Notes under the pieces: model-generated | The model's database searches: none | Seen by the model: only the letters and a program-made list of their open reading frames with translations | What the model was told of the DNA's origin: nothing | Position numbers and translations under genes: made by a program | In this document: piece by piece, positions 4,622 through 9,324 of the stretch | Numbering within the stretch: position 1 is the stretch's first letter | Layout of the letters: the number at the start of each line of letters is the position of its first letter | Origin: Actinomycetota bacterium | GTDB lineage: Bacteria; Actinomycetota; Actinomycetes; S36-B12; UBA5976 | Direction: 5' to 3' | Length of the DNA stretch: 9,324 nt | Assembly (NCBI GenBank): GCA_026392535.1 | Contig: JAPLBX010000040.1 | Location: forward strand, 3,503 to 12,826

Positions 4622-7426
4622 GTGGCTAAGCGAGTAGCGGTCTTTGTCGCGTTCTTACTCCTACTTGCCACAATCTCGCCAGCCAAAGCACAAGAAATAG
4701 TTGCACAAGAAATAGTTGCGCAAGAGATAGTTAGCGCTTCGGATGTTGATCAATATTTACGTGATTACATCGACCAAGTAGAAACCAAACGAATTCCATT
4801 AATTGTCGATCTTGAGGGCAAGAATTGGTTTGAACAAAATACTTCTGCCAAATTAAAACAAATCGGCCATTTCCCAATATGGGGAGTAAATCCAAGGCGA
4901 AGCAATGCCGAACTTGCGGTTGAACAAATAGATGACAATTCAATATTCATCAACAATCGGTATGCAATTCCAAACCTGCCACAAAGTGATGTGGATGAAT
5001 CTCTGCTCGAAGCAAATCCGGTAGAGATAACTGGCGCAGACATATTGCACGATGAAGGCTATAAAGGTGCTGGCAAGTCAGTGGCAATTCTTGATACTGG
5101 AATTCAAGCTAGTCATGACTACTTCAAAGATGACCAAGGTAATTCGAGAATAGTTGCGCAAGCTTGCTTTGTTCAATCGGCTGACGAATCAGAGTGGGCT
5201 AAGTGCAAAGAAGATGGTGATGCCGACCCTGATACAGATTTCAGTGAAAACGCCGCAGACATTTCACACATGAGCACGTATTACCAGGAACACATGGATC
5301 ACGGAACTCACGTAGCTGGTTTAGCCGCAGGACGAGAGAATCTAAATGCTCCTGGCGGAATTGTCCCAGAAGCCGACATAGTTGCGGTCAGAGTATTTGG
5401 AAGTCAAGGTGCTGATGATTTCGACATACTTAGTGCACTTGCCTGGGTAGCAGAAAACGCGGAAACATATAACATCGCAGCGGTTAACCTAAGTTTGGGA
5501 AGCGGCCTGTATTCACCTGGTGACTGTTACAGCGATCTCGATATCTATTTGGATTACTACTACCGCATATTTTTTCAATATCTAATTGATTTAGGCGTAG
5601 CGCCACTTGTTGCCACTGGAAATGATGGCTCGCAGAATCGAATTGGGTCTCCAGCTTGTGTTGAGCCTGCTATTGCAATTGGCTCAAGCAATGCGTATGA
5701 CGTTGATTTAAGCTCATACGAGAGTATTTCGTACTACACAAACATCTCAACCCAACTAGAGCTGCTCGCTCCTGGCAACAACGTGATGAGTTCGCTGCCA
5801 GGGAATACATATGGACTTTTGAGTGGAACTTCCATGGCAAGTCCTGTCGCAGCTGGTGTATTTACACTTTTGCAGAGCATTTCTGAAAAACCAGTTAATG
5901 ACTGGCTAACTATTCTCAAAGATACTGGCGCACCACTCGATGGTGACTACGTTAACAACATTCCAAGAATAAATGTTGATTGGGCAGCTTGCTCCGTTTT
6001 AGATTGTTTAGTACCACCGACAAATATCGACTTCACAACATCGTTGGTTGAAGATTCCGCTATTTCTTGGGATCCTTCGACATATGGCGCGTCGGCCATT
6101 AATTACGATATTGAATATGGCTCGACGAGTTTTAGTGTCGAATCGACGATCACTTCAGCTGATTTAGTTGTGACTGACTTAAAGGAAGTTGTGAAGATTC
6201 GTTCACGAAATGGCGCTGAGGTGTCGGACTGGGCAGAGATCCAACCATTCCATTCTTCTACTTTGACTACATTCAAACTAAAAACTAGCGCTGCAAGTCA
6301 ATTAATTGATGTGCAACTTGCTGGCGATTTCTGCACGTCCAACGACTCTCCATACATTGCATATAAATATGAATCTCCAACATCGAATTTGCGAAAGATT
6401 TGGATTGATGGCGCAAATGGCATAACTAGCTATTCAGAAACTCAATACACGCCACAAAATGGTGAAAGCTTAAACAACGACAACAAGACTAAACAGATTT
6501 TGATCCCTAATCCTGTTTCAGTGATTGATGCTTTAACAAAAGCGTATGTTGTGTCAGAGCCGAAGATTGGAACAAGTTATTCACTCAGTAGCCTGTATGC
6601 AGAAATTGAAGGAGCTGAGTATTCGCCAAGCGCTCCATCTGGATTGATTGCAACAGGTGGACCGAGTCGTGCGGTGTTGAACTGGGATGACGACTCATCT
6701 AACAATTGGAAAGTTTTAGTTGATGGCGAAGTAGTGGACGAAGTTCAGTCGTCAAACGCCATAGTTTCGCTCTCCCCAGGTGATCACGACGTTTCGGTGT
6801 GCGCAATCAAAGTAAGTGGCGCAAACACTTACACATCAATAAAGGCCACAGCCAGCGTTACTGCGCTTCCAGGTCAATACCAAGAAATTCAAGGAGTATT
6901 AGCTCCTGCCCTAAATGTTGGCGGTAAGAGCAAAATAATTGCTGCAAATGCAACTTCAGGATTGAATCTAGTCTTCACTTCTCAAACATTGAATATCTGC
7001 CAAGTTAATTCTGTAACAGGTACAGTCACACCAATTGCAGCGGGGGATTGTTTAATCCAAATTACCCAATCAGGTAATGGGTCCTATGCAGCCGCTGAAG
7101 CAATAGACCTTAACTTCAATATTGGTGCACAACTTCCAGGCAAAGTTCGAAACTTAAAATCAACTATGTTGCTTGGAAAAATAAAAATAACTTGGCAGGC
7201 TCCAAGAAATGCTGAATCAAGCGCAGTTACGGGTTACAAGGTTAAATGGCGTGTAAAGCAGTTGGGCAAAAAGTTCACCTCCTGGAAATCGGCTAACTTG
7301 CCATCAAGCAAAAAGTTTTTCACAACTAAGAAATTCGCAAATGGTGCCAAAGTCGAGTTTAGGGTTTACGCGAAAGCCTTAGGTGGACTCGGATTAGTTT
7401 CGGAATTTTCAAAAGTAGTTAGATAG
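4622..7426 (+). CDS. Secreted subtilisin-like serine protease (S8) with multidomain C-terminus
   Basis: A 934-aa exported protease. Residues 1-23 are a signal peptide: basic MAKR, a hydrophobic core and AKA before the predicted cut. AQEIV then occurs three times (23-37). Residues ~38-137 are probably an inhibitory propeptide. The S8 domain (~138-450) has the full catalytic set: D158 in ILDTG, H227 in HGTHVAG, oxyanion N334 in ATGNDG, and S404 in SGTSMASP. After it come a fibronectin III-like region (~465-545), an unassigned region (~546-665), a second FN3-like domain (~668-745), a bacterial Ig-like domain (~750-835) with C793/C810 in the usual pattern, and a Lys-rich FN3 domain (~838-934). 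Ten cysteines suggest disulfides outside the cytoplasm. There is no LPxTG motif or C-terminal membrane helix, so it is likely released or held by its accessory domains. The role could be nutrient protein degradation or surface processing. It appears monocistronic. Confidence 0.93.
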   Translation: MAKRVAVFVAFLLLLATISPAKAQEIVAQEIVAQEIVSASDVDQYLRDYIDQVETKRIPLIVDLEGKNWFEQNTSAKLKQIGHFPIWGVNPRRSNAELAVEQIDDNSIFINNRYAIPNLPQSDVDESLLEANPVEITGADILHDEGYKGAGKSVAILDTGIQASHDYFKDDQGNSRIVAQACFVQSADESEWAKCKEDGDADPDTDFSENAADISHMSTYYQEHMDHGTHVAGLAAGRENLNAPGGIVPEADIVAVRVFGSQGADDFDILSALAWVAENAETYNIAAVNLSLGSGLYSPGDCYSDLDIYLDYYYRIFFQYLIDLGVAPLVATGNDGSQNRIGSPACVEPAIAIGSSNAYDVDLSSYESISYYTNISTQLELLAPGNNVMSSLPGNTYGLLSGTSMASPVAAGVFTLLQSISEKPVNDWLTILKDTGAPLDGDYVNNIPRINVDWAACSVLDCLVPPTNIDFTTSLVEDSAISWDPSTYGASAINYDIEYGSTSFSVESTITSADLVVTDLKEVVKIRSRNGAEVSDWAEIQPFHSSTLTTFKLKTSAASQLIDVQLAGDFCTSNDSPYIAYKYESPTSNLRKIWIDGANGITSYSETQYTPQNGESLNNDNKTKQILIPNPVSVIDALTKAYVVSEPKIGTSYSLSSLYAEIEGAEYSPSAPSGLIATGGPSRAVLNWDDDSSNNWKVLVDGEVVDEVQSSNAIVSLSPGDHDVSVCAIKVSGANTYTSIKATASVTALPGQYQEIQGVLAPALNVGGKSKIIAANATSGLNLVFTSQTLNICQVNSVTGTVTPIAAGDCLIQITQSGNGSYAAAEAIDLNFNIGAQLPGKVRNLKSTMLLGKIKITWQAPRNAESSAVTGYKVKWRVKQLGKKFTSWKSANLPSSKKFFTTKKFANGAKVEFRVYAKALGGLGLVSEFSKVVR
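4688..4732 (+). repeat. Three tandem 15-bp repeats coding AQEIV at the signal-peptide boundary
   Basis: GCACAAGAAATAGTT occurs at 4688-4702 and again identically at 4703-4717. A third copy (4718-4732) differs at two third-codon positions. All are in frame and encode AQEIV. Each unit ends so that the next alanine follows I-V, recreating a small-residue site for signal peptidase. Confidence 0.9.
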
Positions 7427-7499
7427 CAACTTTCCTATTTCATCGGACACTTTGCGAGATATTTCAATCACCCATTTAGCTGTTTAGTCGGCCAAGAGG

Positions 7500-7528
7500 T
7501 TGACGGGGAAAGCGCTTTAAGTCATATT
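7500..7528 (+). promoter_or_regulatory. Possible distal promoter upstream of the VOC-ubiA operon
   Basis: TTGACG (7500-7505), a 17-bp spacer and CATATT (7523-7528). The -35 is near consensus and the -10 is poor. It would give a leader of about 150 nt before the VOC gene, or drive a small RNA from the gap. Confidence 0.3.
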
Positions 7529-7640
7529 GCGGTTCCATCAAAACTAGTCCTCAAACACTTATTGGTAGGCCACCATGGATGGAATTAGCCTGTAAAAGCT
7601 AGCAATATTAGGAAAGTCAAGACTTAGTTACGCGAGGCCC

Positions 7641-7653
7641 AGCGGACGTCGCT
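7641..7653. promoter_or_regulatory. Imperfect palindrome next to the proximal -35 region, possible operator
   Basis: AGCGGACGTCGCT is the palindrome AGCGACGTCGCT with one inserted G. It lies in the GC-rich block and touches the position expected for the -35 element of the -10 box at 7675. A repressor site is possible, but no regulator gene is nearby. Confidence 0.25.
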
Positions 7654-7674
7654 CGTTCGCAGAGACTGTCGACT

Positions 7675-7680
7675 TAGACT
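7675..7680 (+). promoter_or_regulatory. Candidate -10 box for a leaderless VOC-ubiA-dprE1 transcript
   Basis: TAGACT ends 7 nt before the GTG at 7688. Normal spacing would place the transcription start about 1 nt before that codon. There is no Shine-Dalgarno sequence ahead of any of the candidate starts (7682, 7688, 7703). The -35 region is not consensus-like. Confidence 0.35.
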
Positions 7681-7687
7681 TGTGGGT

Positions 7688-8146
7688 GTGAGCAAACCCG
7701 CGATGTTAAAAACCTTCATCTGGTACCCGAAGGACCTTGGGCAGGTGTTGGATTTCTATCAGGGAATCTTTAAAGAAAATATGCAAGTTAGTGATCGCAA
7801 TGAATTGGCTAACGGCGAAATATTCACTTCTTCTTTCAAGATATTCGATCAAGAGTTTATTGCAATGGCAACCGAAGGCGGTGCCGAATTCAATTATTCA
7901 ATATCTCTACATGTGATGTGCGATGGTCAAGCGGAAGTTGATTACTACTGGGATGCTCTAATCACAGATGGTGGCGAACCTGGGAACTGCGGTTGGCTAA
8001 AAGATAAATTTGGTCTCTCGTGGCAGGTGACTCCATTTCAAATGGGTGAACATCTTGGAAATCCAGACCCTGAAGCTGCCCAGTATGCAATGAACGCATT
8101 GCGTTCTATGCAGAAAATTGTACTAGCGGATTTTGTTAGGGCATGA
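7688..8146 (+). CDS. PhnB-type VOC superfamily protein (3-demethylubiquinone methyltransferase-like fold)
   Basis: A 152-aa cytoplasmic protein of the glyoxalase/VOC fold, PhnB or '3-dmu-9_3-mt' subgroup. Recognisable features are the opening strand LKTFIWYPKDLGQVLDFYQGIF, the VDYYW helix (85-89), and CGWLKDKFGLSWQVTP (101-116), followed by a DPDPEAAQYAMNAL helix (~126-139) and a MQKIVLADFVRA end, all typical of the family. Despite the Pfam name, members are not proven methyltransferases and the function is mostly unknown; no metal ligand set can be assigned with confidence. I chose GTG 7688 because a -10 box sits 7 nt before it. GTG 7682 and ATG 7703 are in-frame alternatives; the conserved domain starts around 7703. 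The stop overlaps the ubiA start by 4 nt, implying coupled expression with an envelope-lipid gene, which is unusual for this family. Confidence 0.85.
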   Translation: MSKPAMLKTFIWYPKDLGQVLDFYQGIFKENMQVSDRNELANGEIFTSSFKIFDQEFIAMATEGGAEFNYSISLHVMCDGQAEVDYYWDALITDGGEPGNCGWLKDKFGLSWQVTPFQMGEHLGNPDPEAAQYAMNALRSMQKIVLADFVRA

Positions 8147-9030
8147 TGAATTCATATTTTCGTCTGCTTCGACCACGTCAATGGGTAAAGAACCTACTTA
8201 TTTTTGTACCAGTTCTTGCGGCACATCGAATACCTTCCGCAGGCGAGTTAAATCAATTTCTATTTGCATTTGCAGCTATTAGTTTTTGCGCCTCAACCGT
8301 TTATGTGATCAACGACCTTTTTGATGTCGAAAGTGACAAGCAGCATCCAGTTAAACAAAATCGGCCAATTGCTGCTGGAGAAGTTTCCATCAAGTCTGCT
8401 TGGTCAATCGCATTAACAACTCTCGTGGTGGCGTTTAGTTTTTCAGCTTTAATCAATCAAACATTCTCGGCTTGGCTTGCTGGCTATTTCGCAGTGACGC
8501 TTATGTATACATTCTGGTTAAAGAAAATCGTTCTTGTTGACTGCTTCACTTTAGCCGCTCTTTACACACTACGCATTTTGGCTGGAGCTGCAGTGGTCGG
8601 TGTTCAGGTTTCATTTTGGTTGCTCGCATGTTCTGGATTTCTTTTCCTTTCACTGGCTTTTGCAAAGCGCTATGGTGAAATTGCGGTCAACATTTCACAA
8701 GGGCGTGAATATTCAATTGGTCGCGGATATAAGAACTCTGATTCGAACCTAATTTTGAGCTTTGGGGTTGGATCTGGGTTAATTGCAACTCTCGTACTTG
8801 CACTTTATGTGAATAGTGCTTCAATAGTTGCTTTATACCGAACGCCAATTGTTATTTGGGGAACTGTCCCAATCTTGTTACTGTGGATCTTCCGCATTTG
8901 GCTAAAGACTCATCGTGGTGAAATTGCAGATGACCCATTGCTTTATGCCACCAAAGATCCAGTCAGTATTGCCGCAGGCCTATTGGTCGCCGCATTGGTA
9001 GTTATTGGTGCTGAAGGTTGGATAGTTTGA
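8143..9030 (+). CDS. ubiA: UbiA-family prenyltransferase, decaprenyl-phosphate phosphoribosyltransferase (DPPR synthase)-like
   Basis: A 295-aa integral membrane protein with about eight to nine hydrophobic segments. LLRPRQWVKN (8-17) and the Mg/diphosphate motif NDLFDVESD (57-65), followed by HPVKQNRPIAAGEV, match the Rv3806c group, which transfers 5-phosphoribose from PRPP to decaprenyl phosphate, rather than quinone or heme prenyltransferases. Further shared features are LKKIVLVDCFTLAALYTLR (126-144) with D133, and AKRYGEI (174-180). The next gene is a DprE1-like oxidase, which would act two steps later in making decaprenyl-phospho-arabinose, so the context supports this specificity. The ATG overlaps the upstream stop (ATGA); a second ATG follows immediately at 8146. 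The stop overlaps the next TTG start by 4 nt. In Gram-negatives similar pairs exist without arabinogalactan, so the final sugar lipid could differ. Confidence 0.88.
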   Translation: MMNSYFRLLRPRQWVKNLLIFVPVLAAHRIPSAGELNQFLFAFAAISFCASTVYVINDLFDVESDKQHPVKQNRPIAAGEVSIKSAWSIALTTLVVAFSFSALINQTFSAWLAGYFAVTLMYTFWLKKIVLVDCFTLAALYTLRILAGAAVVGVQVSFWLLACSGFLFLSLAFAKRYGEIAVNISQGREYSIGRGYKNSDSNLILSFGVGSGLIATLVLALYVNSASIVALYRTPIVIWGTVPILLLWIFRIWLKTHRGEIADDPLLYATKDPVSIAAGLLVAALVVIGAEGWIV

Positions 9031-9324
9031 AATATCAATCTTGGGGTCGGCTAAGTAGTAATCAAGGGGGAGTGAAAATAATCTCCGATATTGAGCAGAT
9101 AGCTGAAACCATCCATTCTGGAACTAACTCACTTGCCTATGGACTTGGCAGAAGTTACGGAGATGTTTGTCTCAATCCTGACGGCACAGTCTTGGCGATG
9201 GCCGGATTAGACAGATTCATCTCATTTGATGCTGTGAGCGGTGTTTTAACCTGCGAAGCTGGAGTTTTGTTGCGAGATATTCAGCGCCACTTCACTCCGC
9301 TAGGTTGGGCATTGCCGGTTACAC
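9027..9324 (+). CDS. dprE1: DprE1-like FAD-dependent decaprenylphosphoryl-ribose oxidase, N-terminal part (3' truncated)
   Basis: The first 99 codons of an FAD-linked oxidase are present and the frame stays open to the window end. The start is TTG at 9027, overlapping the ubiA stop (TTGA), and gives KYQSWGR, the family's N-terminal W-G-R element. YGLGRSYGD (38-46) is the FAD pyrophosphate-binding loop typical of DprE1 and related VAO-type oxidases. LTCEAGVLLRDI (74-85) and GWALPVT (93-99) follow as expected. DprE1 oxidises decaprenylphosphoryl-ribose to the 2'-keto form, which DprE2 reduces to the arabinose lipid; dprE2 would be expected next, beyond the window. GTG at 9072 is in frame, but would drop the W-G-R element. 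A generic FAD-linked oxidase acting on another polyprenyl sugar cannot be ruled out. Confidence 0.8.
   Translation, partial: MKYQSWGRLSSNQGGVKIISDIEQIAETIHSGTNSLAYGLGRSYGDVCLNPDGTVLAMAGLDRFISFDAVSGVLTCEAGVLLRDIQRHFTPLGWALPVT

Larger units (their letters stand above)
7427..7681. other. Non-coding gap between the subtilase and the VOC-ubiA operon
   Basis: This 255-nt gap is the longest intergenic stretch in the window. Stops occur often in the plus frames I scanned and no open frame reaches 60 codons on either strand. I see no tRNA T-loop, no clear subtilase terminator and no insertion-sequence end. It contains a possible sigma-70-type promoter near 7500, an imperfect 13-nt palindrome around CCATGG (7570s), and a GC-rich block (7631-7660, 23 of 30 bases G or C) that stands out from the AT-rich surroundings. 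It may hold the operon promoter and a regulatory leader or small RNA. Confidence 0.5.

Noticed and set aside
4688..4732. CRISPR-like or mobile-element origin for the 15-bp repeats
   Set aside because: The units are directly adjacent with no spacers, in frame within a gene; simple slippage explains them.
4237..5043. Minus-strand open frames of 70-92 codons under the permease and the subtilase
   Set aside because: They overlap well-supported genes with intact motifs, show no start signals and look like no protein family.
7631..7681. tRNA remnant or small structured RNA in the GC-rich block
   Set aside because: No T-loop or anticodon-arm pattern, and only 4-bp stems can be drawn; kept as an observation, not called as an RNA.

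Overview
The window looks like a compact, moderately AT-rich genome of an actinobacterium. Evidence: a CysO/CysM sulfur-carrier cysteine pathway, with CysM closely resembling the Mycobacterium tuberculosis enzyme; the cysO-cysM-murI-rph-rdgB order typical of actinobacteria; a DUF3618-like protein; a decaprenyl-phosphate phosphoribosyltransferase (UbiA family) followed by a DprE1-like oxidase; and several starts that look leaderless (a -10 box 6-8 nt before the start codon and no Shine-Dalgarno sequence). Low GC, tiny gaps and ATGA overlaps would fit a streamlined aquatic lineage such as the Nanopelagicales (acI), but this placement is inference.

Left block (1-3188, all +). The 3' end of cysO, then cysM (O-phosphoserine sulfhydrylase), murI (glutamate racemase), rph (RNase PH) and rdgB (XTP/dITP pyrophosphatase, with an unusual Cys-rich tail). 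Gaps are 3-21 nt, or a 4-nt overlap. CysO and CysM make cysteine, MurI supplies D-glutamate for peptidoglycan, Rph trims tRNA 3' ends, and RdgB cleans the nucleotide pool.

Middle (3186-4522). A short imperfect tandem repeat starts at the rdgB stop codon. It is followed by two tandem tRNA-Leu genes on the minus strand (UAG then UAA in transcription order). Divergent from them is a + strand pair: a small DUF3618-like membrane-associated protein and a TauE/SafE (TSUP) permease.

Right block (4523-9324, all +). A large secreted subtilisin-like protease (934 aa) with intact catalytic residues, several C-terminal beta-sandwich-like domains and a 15-bp triplication at its signal-peptide cleavage site. 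A 255-nt non-coding stretch with a GC-rich block follows. Then comes a translationally coupled operon: a PhnB-type VOC protein, a UbiA-family DPPR synthase-like protein, and a DprE1-like FAD oxidase cut by the window end. The last two suggest synthesis of decaprenyl-phospho-arabinose, the arabinose donor for cell-envelope arabinan.

I see no CRISPR array, insertion sequence, phage gene or obvious defence system. Nothing here is clearly a new system. The most interesting points are the RdgB tail, the repeats, the leaderless-type starts and the envelope operon.
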